From an uncultured Flavonifractor sp. (GTDB lineage: Bacteria; Bacillota; Clostridia; Oscillospirales; Oscillospiraceae), in the NCBI GenBank assembly GCA_947384055.1, contig CANDFO010000003.1, positions 1 to 64,000 of the forward strand: a stretch of 64,000 nt of DNA, given 5' to 3'. Below are positions 33,864-42,162 of the stretch, one piece after another (positions within the stretch are counted from its first letter, which is position 1; each line of letters starts with the position of its first letter). The notes under the pieces are model-generated. The model saw nothing but the letters and a program-made list of their open reading frames with translations. It was not told the DNA's origin and made no database searches. The position numbers and the translations under genes were made by a program.

Positions 33864-34313
33864 ATGTATGAACAGAAATCGAAATCTCCCGTCCGCGTTT
33901 TCCCTACTCTGCTGCTCTCCTTGTCCGTGTTTGCGGTGCTGTACCTCTCTGCGCACCGCCCGCTGGTCATTCTGTTTCACCACGGGCACAGCGGCATTTT
34001 TGAGCTGATGCTGCTGCTCTCCAACATGCTTCTAGGGCTGGTGCTGGCGGCGGTGGTTAACTCTCTGCTGGAGGAAACCGCTTTTAAACCCTACGCTGTC
34101 TTTCTGGCGGCGCTCTTCGCCGTGGTATTTTGTCTGAGCGGCCTGCTGGTCCTCGCCGTCCCGTCCTTTTATCCCTCTGAGCCCCGCTGGTTTACCCTGC
34201 TCCTCACCTGTTTCCCGCAGTTTGTCGGGGTGGCGTTTACCGTTCCTGGCATAGCCGTCCATCTGATCGGTCTTTGCTGGCTGAATTGGAGACGGCGGGC
34301 CTCTGCCCGTTAG
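33864..34313 (+). CDS. Four-span membrane protein, function unknown
   Basis: A 149-residue, very hydrophobic product with about four spans (residues 14-32, 43-67, 73-97, 104-140) and a basic end (NWRRRASAR). The start ATG 33864 is preceded by AGAAAGGA at about 11 nt; in-frame ATGs at 33837 and 33852 are alternatives with poorer ribosome sites. It follows the previous membrane gene by 87 bp and is convergent with ileS. No family recognised. Confidence 0.65.
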   Translation: MYEQKSKSPVRVFPTLLLSLSVFAVLYLSAHRPLVILFHHGHSGIFELMLLLSNMLLGLVLAAVVNSLLEETAFKPYAVFLAALFAVVFCLSGLLVLAVPSFYPSEPRWFTLLLTCFPQFVGVAFTVPGIAVHLIGLCWLNWRRRASAR

Positions 34314-34317
34314 ATAA

Positions 34318-34351
34318 AAAGACCAGGCGCGCCACATGGCGCGCCTGGTCT
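34318..34351 (+). repeat. 34-bp terminator-hairpin direct repeat, copy A
   Basis: A perfect inverted stem AGACCAGGCGCGCC/GGCGCGCCTGGTCT with an ACAT loop, preceded by an A-run. It is identical to copy B (34556-34589). It lacks the T-run and is followed directly by the 198-bp repeat. Confidence 0.9.
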
Positions 34352-34354
34352 CAG

Positions 34355-34552
34355 CCTGTCGAAAAAGGCCGGTGGCCTTTTTCGACAAAAGGGATACGGC
34401 CTGCCGCGCGCACCCTTTGGGCACACTTGCAGACCGAGATGTGTCATTTCCGAGGCACATGTCCCCGAAAATGACTATTTTTCACTTTATTTTGCCGCCT
34501 TCGGGCGGCAAAACTCTACGAGGCGTTCCCGTGGGGGAAGTTTTTTGACAGT
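34355..34552 (-). repeat. 198-bp structured dispersed repeat, copy 2
   Basis: The reverse complement of copy 1 (9285-9482), same length, about 13 mismatches by manual alignment. Several differences fall in hairpin loops (for example AGA versus ACC in the terminal hairpin loop), as expected if structure is conserved. Ends CCTGTCGAAAAA (34355-34366) and TTTTTTGACAGT (34541-34552). It lies between two identical 34-bp terminator hairpins. Confidence 0.88.
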
Positions 34553-34555
34553 CTG

Positions 34556-34589
34556 AAAGACCAGGCGCGCCACATGGCGCGCCTGGTCT
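34556..34589 (+). terminator. 34-bp terminator hairpin, copy B, with T-run
   Basis: The same 14-bp stem as copy A, followed by seven or more T, so this copy is a complete intrinsic terminator for the plus-strand membrane gene. The A-run on its left side allows partial function for ileS on the minus strand. Confidence 0.9.
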
Positions 34590-34645
34590 TTTTTTGTGCA
34601 GCACGGTCTCATCCCAGGGCAAGCTGTTTTCCGGAAAAGAATCTG

Positions 34646-37447
34646 TCACATCTTCTTCACCACTGCGGCACAGCGGGGGCACAGCTCCGGGTGGTCCTGG
34701 TCCTCGCCCACATGCTCGTTGTGGTTCCAGCACCGGACGCACTTGGGGGCCTCAGACAGCTTGACGGCGATGGTGCAGGGAATCAGACATTCGCTGTTCT
34801 CCTCCCCGTCCAGGGCGCCCTCGGCAATCCGGACCTTGGATACAATGCACAGGGCCGCCAGATCCATATGCTCCAACAGGGCAGCGTCGTCAGGATTCTG
34901 AACAGCAATGGTCACTTCGGTATCCTGCGCCTTCTTGAACACCCCGGCGTTCCGGGCGTTTTCCAGCGCCTTGTTGACTGCGTCCCGCAGGGAGACCAGT
35001 TTTTCCCACCGCTCCTTGTCTGTCCCGGTCAGCTCCAGGGCCTCCTCATAGACGGGCATATCGTTGAGCAGAACACTCCTGGCGTCAGCGTCTTTGCCGT
35101 GAGGCATAGCATGCCAGATCTCATCGCTGGTGAACGCCAAAATGGGGGCGATCAGCTTGGTCATGCCGTCCAAAATGGTGTATAGAGCGGTCTGCGCGGA
35201 GCGGCGGGAGGCAGTATCAGCGCAGTAGAGCCGGTCCTTAATGATATCCAGGTAGAAGTTGGACATCTCCACTACGCAGAAGTTATACACCGCCCGGTAA
35301 ACGCCGTGGAACTCATAGCGCCCGTAGGCCTCCTGCGCTGTCCGGGTCAGTTCGTTGAAGCAGTGCAGAGCGTAGCGGTCCAGCTCCATCAGGTCCTTCC
35401 AGTCCACCCGCTCGGTGTTTGGGTCGAAGTCCGCCAGATTGCCCAGCATATACTTGGCGGTATTGCGGATTTTCAGATATGCCTGGCTGAGCTGCTTCAT
35501 AATATTCTCAGAAATACGCATATCCTGAGTATAATCAGCACTTGCTACCCAAAGCCGGAGCAGGTCCGCGCCGTAATCCTTGATAATCTCCTCCGGGCCG
35601 ATGGCGTTGCCCAGGCTCTTGTGCATGGCTCTGCCCTCGCCGTCTACCGTCCAGCCGTGGGTAATAATCTGCTTATAGGGAGCTGTACCCTTGACGGCGA
35701 TGGAGGTAAGCATGGAGGATTGGAACCAGCCCCGATACTGGTCGCCGCCCTCCAGGTATACATCGGCGGGGAAGCTGAGATAATCTCTCTCATCCAGCAC
35801 GGCGGCATGGGTGGAGCCCGAGTCAAACCACACGTCCATAATATCCGATTCCTTGGTAAAATGGGTGTGTCCGCATACCGGGCATACCAGTCCTTCCGGA
35901 ACCAGCTCGTCGGCGGTCTTGTCAAACCAGATATTGGAGCCATGCTCCCGGAAGAGGGCAGCTGTACGCGCAATCGTCTCGGGCGTTACAATGTCCTTGC
36001 CGCATTCGGCGCAGTAGAAGATCGGGATGGGCACGCCCCACACCCGCTGACGGGAGATACACCAGTCGTTGCGCTCACTGATCATGGAGGTCATGCGCTC
36101 CTTGCCCCAGGCGGGATGCCATTGGATCTTATCGCAGGCGTCTACAGCGGCCTTTTTGATGGCGTCCACCGAGCAGAACCACTGCTCGGTTGCCCGGTAG
36201 ATAATGGGCTGCTTGCAGCGCCAGCAGTGGGGGTACGAGTGAGTGATCTTCTCGCTGGCCAACAGCGCTCCCGCCGCCTCCAGGTCGCCGGGAATGGCTT
36301 CGTTGGCCTCGGCATAGTAGCGCCCGTTGTATTTGTCGTCTGTCATGACGCCCTTGGCGTTGACGGGCACCGGAGTACCGATGTGGGTGAGGCCCGCGTC
36401 GTCGTACTGCTTGCAGATGTTGAAGTCGTCGGCGCCGAAGCCGGGGGCGGTGTGGACGCAGCCGGTGCCGGCTTCCAGGGTGACATGCTCTCCGCACAGC
36501 AGGACAGAGTCCCGGTCAAAGAAGGGGTGCCTGGCGGTCATGAGCTCAAATTCTTCGCCCTTGAGGGTGGCCAGCACCTTGGAAGCGGTGTAGTCGATGC
36601 CCGCCTCTCTGCACACGCCTTCAGCCAGCGCCTGGGCCATGATATAAACCTCGCCGCCGGGGACCTGGAGAAGCACATAGTCCAGCTCGCCATTGACACA
36701 GATGGCCATATTCCCGGGGATCGTCCAGGGGGTGGTAGTCCAGATTACAAAATATGTTTTACTCAAATCGGCGTATTGGCTCAGCTTACCCTTATCGTCC
36801 CGGACCGGGAATTTTACAAAAATGGTGGTGCAGGGGTCGTCCTGATATTCAATTTCGGCTTCCGCCAGGGCGGTCTGGTCGTGGGGACACCAGTAGACCG
36901 GCTTCATCCCCTTATAGATGAAGCCCTGTTCGGCCATCTTTCCAAAGACCTCAATCTGCCTGGCCTCAAAGTCCGGGGTGAGGGTCAGATAAGGGCGCTC
37001 CCACTCGCCCAGCACACCCAGCCGCTTGAAGCCCTCCCGCTGCTTATCCACAAATTCCAGGGCGTACTCCTTGCACTTCTCCCGGAACTCGCTGATGGTC
37101 AGCTCATCCCGCTTGACCTTTTTGCTTTTCAGAATGGCGGATTCAATGGGCAGGCCATGAGTGTCCCAGCCCGGTACATAGGGGGCATAAAAACCGTTCA
37201 TATTCCGGTGCTTGACAATCATGTCCTTTAAAATTTTATTCAGCGCCGTGCCGATATGGATGTTTCCGTTGGCATAGGGCGGTCCGTCATGGAGCACAAA
37301 GGAAGGCTTCCCCTCATTGCGGGAGACCATCGCGTGATACAGATCCTGGTCATACATGGCCCGGAGCATATCCGGCTCCCGCTGGGGGAGCTTCCCCCGC
37401 ATGGGAAAATCCGTCTTGGGAAGGTGTACGGTCTGATTGTAATCCAT
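34646..37447 (-). CDS. ileS: Isoleucyl-tRNA synthetase
   Basis: A 933-residue class I synthetase. The signature is PYANGNIHIGTALNKILKD (HIGT variant of HIGH) near residue 60, with editing domain CP1 (TTPWTIPGNMAICVN; AGTGCVHTAPGFGADDF). The KMSKS-type loop reads AMHKSLGNAIGPEEII, and the C-terminal zinc finger is CVRCWNHNEHVG...CPRCAAVV. ATG 37447 follows AGGAGGAA. In Firmicutes ileS follows divIVA and usually has its own T-box; here the 84 bp directly upstream has none, while an Ile-type T-box lies 3 kb upstream beyond two restriction genes. Confidence 0.98.
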   Translation of the reverse strand: MDYNQTVHLPKTDFPMRGKLPQREPDMLRAMYDQDLYHAMVSRNEGKPSFVLHDGPPYANGNIHIGTALNKILKDMIVKHRNMNGFYAPYVPGWDTHGLPIESAILKSKKVKRDELTISEFREKCKEYALEFVDKQREGFKRLGVLGEWERPYLTLTPDFEARQIEVFGKMAEQGFIYKGMKPVYWCPHDQTALAEAEIEYQDDPCTTIFVKFPVRDDKGKLSQYADLSKTYFVIWTTTPWTIPGNMAICVNGELDYVLLQVPGGEVYIMAQALAEGVCREAGIDYTASKVLATLKGEEFELMTARHPFFDRDSVLLCGEHVTLEAGTGCVHTAPGFGADDFNICKQYDDAGLTHIGTPVPVNAKGVMTDDKYNGRYYAEANEAIPGDLEAAGALLASEKITHSYPHCWRCKQPIIYRATEQWFCSVDAIKKAAVDACDKIQWHPAWGKERMTSMISERNDWCISRQRVWGVPIPIFYCAECGKDIVTPETIARTAALFREHGSNIWFDKTADELVPEGLVCPVCGHTHFTKESDIMDVWFDSGSTHAAVLDERDYLSFPADVYLEGGDQYRGWFQSSMLTSIAVKGTAPYKQIITHGWTVDGEGRAMHKSLGNAIGPEEIIKDYGADLLRLWVASADYTQDMRISENIMKQLSQAYLKIRNTAKYMLGNLADFDPNTERVDWKDLMELDRYALHCFNELTRTAQEAYGRYEFHGVYRAVYNFCVVEMSNFYLDIIKDRLYCADTASRRSAQTALYTILDGMTKLIAPILAFTSDEIWHAMPHGKDADARSVLLNDMPVYEEALELTGTDKERWEKLVSLRDAVNKALENARNAGVFKKAQDTEVTIAVQNPDDAALLEHMDLAALCIVSKVRIAEGALDGEENSECLIPCTIAVKLSEAPKCVRCWNHNEHVGEDQDHPELCPRCAAVVKKM

Positions 37448-37531
37448 CGGTCAGATTCCTCCTGATAAAATAAATGTTCATGGCCGTGCCAGCGCATTCT
37501 GCCTCATGGTCATCGGTGCTGCGCCGGATGC

Positions 37532-38536
37532 CTATGTTGTATTGATAATACAGTTAAAGTCTTTTATCGCTGCGTCTATACTATATTGAAAAACATACTC
37601 GGGGGGATATTCCGGCAGTGCTATCTGCCCCAGCCGTACCCCCTTCGGTTTTCTGCCATAAGAAAATTTGTAACGGTTATTGGTAATGCACTGCGCATAA
37701 AACAGTTTTTCCTGTAGTCCCATCTTTCTTTTCGGTATTAAAACCGATATATCGCTGTTGGGAACAAATTCAAAAATTGAAACGTAGGAAAATGTATGGC
37801 TCCCCTGTCCATTGGTCGATACATATAATGTTTCCGCCGGAAATATTTTTTCTTGTGGAACGGCCTTTTTATTTACATAAGCAGCTACACTGGTCTCCTG
37901 CCGGTAAGATGGCCTGACAAAGGGAATCCAATTCTCGTTTTCCTTTTCTTTCCTTCGCATGACTTGGGAGGACGCAATCCCATTTTTTATGATAAACAAA
38001 TTTTTTAACGGTAATAGCGCACTCTTTTCTGCGCATCTCCCGTCAGCCGTTGGAACGGCAAGCTGTCCAATCAAGTCTTTCCCATATTCTTTTAACGAAA
38101 AATTTCTTACATACTGCGGAATATACTCAATTTTGGGCACTTCCAAATAAGCCAGTGTAGCGTTTGCCTGCCTTCCATAGTTGTATTTGTATTGATTCTC
38201 TCTGATACATTGGCAATAGTATAGCTTAACAGCGCTGCTCATTTCGATGCGCGGCGTTAAAACCATCACATGAAAGCCCGTATAGAAGGGACTGGGCTGT
38301 AAAAATGTCTCAAGCACGCTCCCACTCACTGCAACCGTAATCAGTCCCGCCGGAAACGGCTGTACCAAAGCCAACCGCTCAACTTTTGACGACACACCGT
38401 TCCTCTTTGCCGTTCTGGAGACAAAATTAATTCCGTCCGCTTTTTTTTTCAAATAAATTAATTCCAGTGAATTTCCGTATTGTATGTGGAACAGCTGACT
38501 CAGTTTACAGGTCGTTTTCGTCTTTGTCTTCACCAT
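37532..38536 (-). CDS. BcgI-like restriction-modification specificity (S/B) subunit
   Basis: A 334-residue protein with two target-recognition halves. The motif QCIRENQYKYNYGRQA (about residues 108-123) is echoed by QCITNNRYKFSYGRKP (about 293-308), marking an internal duplication typical of S subunits that read a bipartite DNA site. Its size matches the B subunit of the Type IIB enzyme BcgI. ATG 38536 overlaps the upstream R-M gene by 32 nt, so the two are coupled. It is strongly AT-rich compared with the rest of the window, suggesting transfer. The recognition sequence cannot be read from the protein. Confidence 0.85.
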   Translation of the reverse strand: MVKTKTKTTCKLSQLFHIQYGNSLELIYLKKKADGINFVSRTAKRNGVSSKVERLALVQPFPAGLITVAVSGSVLETFLQPSPFYTGFHVMVLTPRIEMSSAVKLYYCQCIRENQYKYNYGRQANATLAYLEVPKIEYIPQYVRNFSLKEYGKDLIGQLAVPTADGRCAEKSALLPLKNLFIIKNGIASSQVMRRKEKENENWIPFVRPSYRQETSVAAYVNKKAVPQEKIFPAETLYVSTNGQGSHTFSYVSIFEFVPNSDISVLIPKRKMGLQEKLFYAQCITNNRYKFSYGRKPKGVRLGQIALPEYPPEYVFQYSIDAAIKDFNCIINTT

Positions 38537-40367
38537 CTTTTATCATCCCAGTCCTGTTCATAAGATTAAACATAAGATACTTTTTTACCGTATCCTCGTA
38601 ATCACTGAATGTGAACATGCTGTAATCCGTCTCTAAATACGCTTCCACACACCACTCGTCTTTTTCGGAAACTTCCCGCATTAAGCTAAAACGTTCCACT
38701 ACTTCCCGGTTCCGGTAAGCGTTGACCCAGCTTTCTCTTGTTTTTTCCCAAGTGTGCTTTGCATCAATCCTGCCTCTGTTTTTCATCTTGATAAAGCCGT
38801 CATTCCGGCAATAAGCAAACCAGGTTTTCTTCCCCTTCGGATGCGGCTTCTTTGCTGTGACAATCATTGCGCAGGTAACTGTATTAACCCTCGAATTATG
38901 AAACAATTCCTCCGGCATAGACAAAACGGCTTCCAATGTATGTTTTTCCAGGATTCTTTTTTTCAGATTTCTAGCGGCAGCTGTCTTCTCAATCACACAG
39001 CTGATAGGAATAATTGCAATACATGTTCCACCTGGTTCCAATGCCTCCAGGTTGTTTAGAATAAACTCAATCTCCTCTATATCGGAAGCCTTTGTCTTAT
39101 ATGGAGGATTCAGCAGCCCTACCGTGGGTTTAAACCTCTTTTTGACATCCTTGATTTCCCGAAAACAGTCTCCCCAATAAATATTGGTTCTTCCATCCCG
39201 ATGAATAATCATATTGGAAATAAGCAAAGCATAAATATCATCCTGGAATTCTATTCCGATCAGCTGATTATCTTTTATATTTTTCTCTTTTTCTTTATCT
39301 CCGTCTGCATCAATCAGCATTTTTTTCATGGCGCTGATAAGGAATCCGCCTGTCCCGCAGCAATTGTCTAACACAACGCTGTTTTTATCTACCCCTGCCA
39401 GCTCAACAAACAGTTCTGTAATATGCGGAGGGGTCAATACGATGCCAAGGCCTTTATCGTTGTTGGCGTAACGGAGAAACTCTATATAAAACTGACTGAC
39501 TGTATCAACATATTGATGTGTCACCATAAAACTGTTGATCTCTTGGTCTATTTCGCTGATCAGGTCCTCTAAAAACTGCTTTCCCTCTTTTTTATCAGTC
39601 AGTGCGGAATTTGTTTTCATAAAGGTGAACGCATGGGTCATTACATCAATCTTTCTTTGCGAGATATCACCGCCAGATAACTGTCCATCAATTGCTGTAT
39701 AAAGAGATTTTACAAGCTGTTCTCCCTTTTCGTGTTTTTTGTAGCTGTCCTTAAACGCTTTATCCTTTAATGCAATCAGGATACCACTGATCAGCAGAGC
39801 CCTCTGGGATTCTTTAATCTTTTTTGCATGCAGCGTCTCGTTGAGTGTTTTAGTATATGCTATCAGCTTTGCATAATCCTGATGAAATTTATAGTCGCTC
39901 TGTTGAATACCTTCTACACATTCCTCCATTGTAAGAAACGTATCACCAAATATGGGATGATATTCTTTTTCTTCTTTCAATTGAAGAAATTGTGATATTC
40001 TGAACTGCTCAAGGGTTTCTCCACTGATCCCAACCGCCAGCACATCAAATTCCTTTGAGAGAAAGGATGCGTATAATAATGCCCCATCAACGGCATACTC
40101 AGAATAACTATCCATAGTAGCGCTGACGTGCCGATTGTTCTCTGCCTTCGCTTCAACAACAATTAAAAATTCCGGATATTTTTTCGAGTGAATCATAAAA
40201 TCCGGAAAACCCTTTTTGCTGCCCTGTTTCGATGCGTGTTTCAGCAGCTTGTCAATCTTGGGATTATCACTTTTCTGCTCTTCAACAATAATATCGTCAC
40301 TGCTGTAATAACCTTTTTCCCTGATTAAATCTCTAAAAATCGCCGATGTTTTCGCTTCATTTGCCAC
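38505..40367 (-). CDS. BcgI-like fused endonuclease/N6-adenine methyltransferase (A subunit)
   Basis: A 620-residue protein. The N-terminal nuclease region has a PD-(D/E)xK pattern (P55-D56, then E72-A-K74 in FLIVVEAKA). A helical linker follows, then the N6-adenine methylase: LTPPHITELF (311-320), SAM-binding DNCCGTGGF (334-342), and catalytic NPPY (420-423). The fused R-M layout plus a separate S subunit and the sizes match BcgI-type IIB systems, which cut on both sides of their site. A Type I HsdM alone would lack the nuclease region. The start is GTG 40367 (AGGTGA upstream). AT-rich. It lies directly downstream of an Ile T-box. Confidence 0.85.
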   Translation of the reverse strand: MANEAKTSAIFRDLIREKGYYSSDDIIVEEQKSDNPKIDKLLKHASKQGSKKGFPDFMIHSKKYPEFLIVVEAKAENNRHVSATMDSYSEYAVDGALLYASFLSKEFDVLAVGISGETLEQFRISQFLQLKEEKEYHPIFGDTFLTMEECVEGIQQSDYKFHQDYAKLIAYTKTLNETLHAKKIKESQRALLISGILIALKDKAFKDSYKKHEKGEQLVKSLYTAIDGQLSGGDISQRKIDVMTHAFTFMKTNSALTDKKEGKQFLEDLISEIDQEINSFMVTHQYVDTVSQFYIEFLRYANNDKGLGIVLTPPHITELFVELAGVDKNSVVLDNCCGTGGFLISAMKKMLIDADGDKEKEKNIKDNQLIGIEFQDDIYALLISNMIIHRDGRTNIYWGDCFREIKDVKKRFKPTVGLLNPPYKTKASDIEEIEFILNNLEALEPGGTCIAIIPISCVIEKTAAARNLKKRILEKHTLEAVLSMPEELFHNSRVNTVTCAMIVTAKKPHPKGKKTWFAYCRNDGFIKMKNRGRIDAKHTWEKTRESWVNAYRNREVVERFSLMREVSEKDEWCVEAYLETDYSMFTFSDYEDTVKKYLMFNLMNRTGMIKDGEDKDENDL

Positions 40368-40443
40368 TTTAAATCACCTGTCCTCAAACAGCACGCATTC
40401 CTGACGAAATCCACCAGAGCTATCTTTTCAAAAATATGTTCTT

Positions 40444-40780
40444 AAAAAACAACGCCTCTGTCTCCCAAGAGACAAAGGCGCAATTCCTCTGCGGTACCAC
40501 TCTCGCTGTCCCGCCGGGGCGGGACCACTCTACGGCGGATAACGGCGCCGCCCGTCCCCACCTACGCCCCCACGAGAGGTTCAGCGGGCCGCTCCGAGGT
40601 GATTTTCCCCTTCCGGTCCCGTCCGCCTTTCACCATACGGCGGCTCTCTGCTCAGTCCCGGGGAAGGGTACTCCTCCTCATCCCAGCGTGTATGCTGCGG
40701 GAATCTGCGCCTCTCCGCGGAAACACGGAAAGGGCGGGCTCCCCTATGAAGTTCACGCACAGACGCGATGAAACAGCGTC
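40444..40780 (-). ncRNA. T-box riboswitch, isoleucine specifier, upstream of the R-M genes and ileS
   Basis: On the minus strand: GAGTA (40669-40673), AGAGAG (40644-40649), and the specifier ATC (40601-40603) in the context AAAATCACCTCGGAG. The T-box core is TGGTACCGC (40491-40499). The terminator stem CGCCTTTGTCTC (40469-40480) pairs with GAGACAGAGGCG (40453-40464), followed by TTGTTTTTT (40444-40452). An extra 5' hairpin (GCAGACGC/GCGTCTGTGC) starts the leader. The ATC specifier fits tRNA-Ile, so this is almost certainly the ileS leader, now 3 kb from ileS. Confidence 0.92.
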
Positions 40781-40787
40781 TGCGCGT

Positions 40788-40816
40788 ATTTTAACCGCAA
40801 AAATCCGTTCTGTCAA
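40788..40816 (-). promoter_or_regulatory. Sigma-A promoter of the Ile T-box leader
   Basis: Minus strand TTGACA (40811-40816), a 17-nt spacer, TAAAAT (40788-40793), immediately after the divIVA stop. Confidence 0.9.
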
Positions 40817-40822
40817 GCCATT

Positions 40823-41512
40823 TTACCGAATTTCATAGTCCTTCCCAAATTGCAGGTGGTCAAAGTCAATTCGGCGGGTCGGCTCCTCGGCCTCTTCCGG
40901 TCCCGGCACTCCCTGCGAAATCATCTCCTGAAGTTCGGCATACAGGCCCCCCTCCGCGGACTTTGGGGGGTCCGGCTCCGCCTCCGCCCGCACCAGCTTG
41001 TCTACCGACGCCTCAATCTCCTGGGCGGCGGCGGCCACCTGGTCTGCCGGAGGAGGCGGGGCGGTCACGCCGGAGAGATTGTTCAAAAACTCCGTCTCCT
41101 TACGGCACAGCTCCCGGGCCTGTACCACAAAGCTGCTGGTGGCCTCTTGCGCTGAACGCAGGCGCAGCTCTTCGCTGGCAATCTCCTGGCGCAGCTGGTC
41201 CATCCGCTCCCGGGCGGCCTTCTCCGTATCCTTCAGCAGCGCGGCCTTTTTTGCCTCGGCCTCTGCCAGCATATCGTCCGCCATCTTCTGGGCCGCCAAC
41301 AGCGCCCGGCGCATGGCTTCTTCTGTGGAGCGGTACTCCTCTACCTTCTCCACCAGCACCTTCATCTTGGCCTTTAAGGTAGTGTTCTCCTTGTACAGGG
41401 CGGTGTAATCCGCCGTGAGCACATCCAGAAACTCGTCCACCATCCCCATATTGTAGCCGCCGAAGGACGCCTTTGAAAAGGCGTGCTCAGAGACCTCCTG
41501 CGGTGTCAGCAT
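40823..41512 (-). CDS. divIVA: DivIVA domain cell-division/polar-growth protein
   Basis: A 229-residue protein. The N-terminal lipid-binding domain (MLTPQEVSEHAFSKASFGGYNMGMVDEFLD) is typical of DivIVA, followed by a long coiled coil (about residues 35-140) with Ala/Glu/Lys heptads. The C-terminus is acidic and less structured. DivIVA marks negatively curved membrane at septum and poles. ATG 41512 with GGGGGGAT upstream. It follows sepF in the conserved yggS-sepF-divIVA-ileS order. Confidence 0.95.
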   Translation of the reverse strand: MLTPQEVSEHAFSKASFGGYNMGMVDEFLDVLTADYTALYKENTTLKAKMKVLVEKVEEYRSTEEAMRRALLAAQKMADDMLAEAEAKKAALLKDTEKAARERMDQLRQEIASEELRLRSAQEATSSFVVQARELCRKETEFLNNLSGVTAPPPPADQVAAAAQEIEASVDKLVRAEAEPDPPKSAEGGLYAELQEMISQGVPGPEEAEEPTRRIDFDHLQFGKDYEIR

Positions 41513-41611
41513 CCGTATCCCCCCGATCCTTTGGCCCGCTTCCTGTCAAAGCGGGCTTCTGCCGCTCCGCGAAAGCCTTCCGTCTGGCCTTTCGCGGTAT
41601 CTCCGGCCCTT

Positions 41612-42118
41612 TTACAGATAGAGCCCGTTATTCTCCAGCTCGTCGATCAGGTCGCCCAATATGTCTACGTTGTACGGCGTAATGATGTAGGTGGAAATGG
41701 CAACCTTTTTGATCTTACCCTCATTGGCATAGGCCACGCCGGACAGAAAGTCCAGCAGCCGCCGGGCGATGTCCTTATTGGTGGACTCCAGATTCAGGAC
41801 CACCGTGCGCTTTTCCCGCAGGTGGTCGGCAATTTCCGAGGCATTTTCAAAGCGTTCCGGCTTCACCAGCACCACCTGGAGCTGGGTGGTGGTGTGGATA
41901 TTGACTACCTTGTTGCTGCGGCGTTCGCTGTGCTCGCTGTCGCTGGAAAAAATGCTCCCCGTATCCCCGGAGACGGCCGCTTTTGCCTGCCGCCGCTCTG
42001 GGCGTTCCGCCCGGTCGTTCCGCTCGCCCCGGTAGACTGGCTCAAAGTCGTCAAACTCTTCCTCTTCCTCGTCTTCATAGGGCCGTGCCAGCCGCCTGAG
42101 CTCGTCCATAAATCCCAT
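41612..42118 (-). CDS. sepF: Cell division protein SepF
   Basis: SepF bundles FtsZ filaments and anchors them to the membrane. The 168-residue product has the N-terminal amphipathic helix (MGFMDELRRLARPYEDEEEEEF), a variable acidic/basic linker (residues 20-70), and the SepF core (QVVLVKPERFENASEIADHL; RRLLDFLSGVAYANEGKIKK). Length is usual. The 99-bp gap to divIVA has a 9-bp hairpin (CCGCGAAAG/CTTTCGCGG). Confidence 0.96.
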   Translation of the reverse strand: MGFMDELRRLARPYEDEEEEEFDDFEPVYRGERNDRAERPERRQAKAAVSGDTGSIFSSDSEHSERRSNKVVNIHTTTQLQVVLVKPERFENASEIADHLREKRTVVLNLESTNKDIARRLLDFLSGVAYANEGKIKKVAISTYIITPYNVDILGDLIDELENNGLYL

Positions 42119-42162
42119 TCTATGATACCCTCCGAACTGTTCTGTTGTAATGCCGCCCCGCC

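Noticed and set aside
35306..37231. A 641-codon open frame antisense to ileS
   Set aside because: Shadow of ileS with no family resemblance.
37448..37531. Searched for a second T-box directly upstream of ileS
   Set aside because: The 84-bp gap is too short and has no T-box core or terminator; only a ribosome site is seen.
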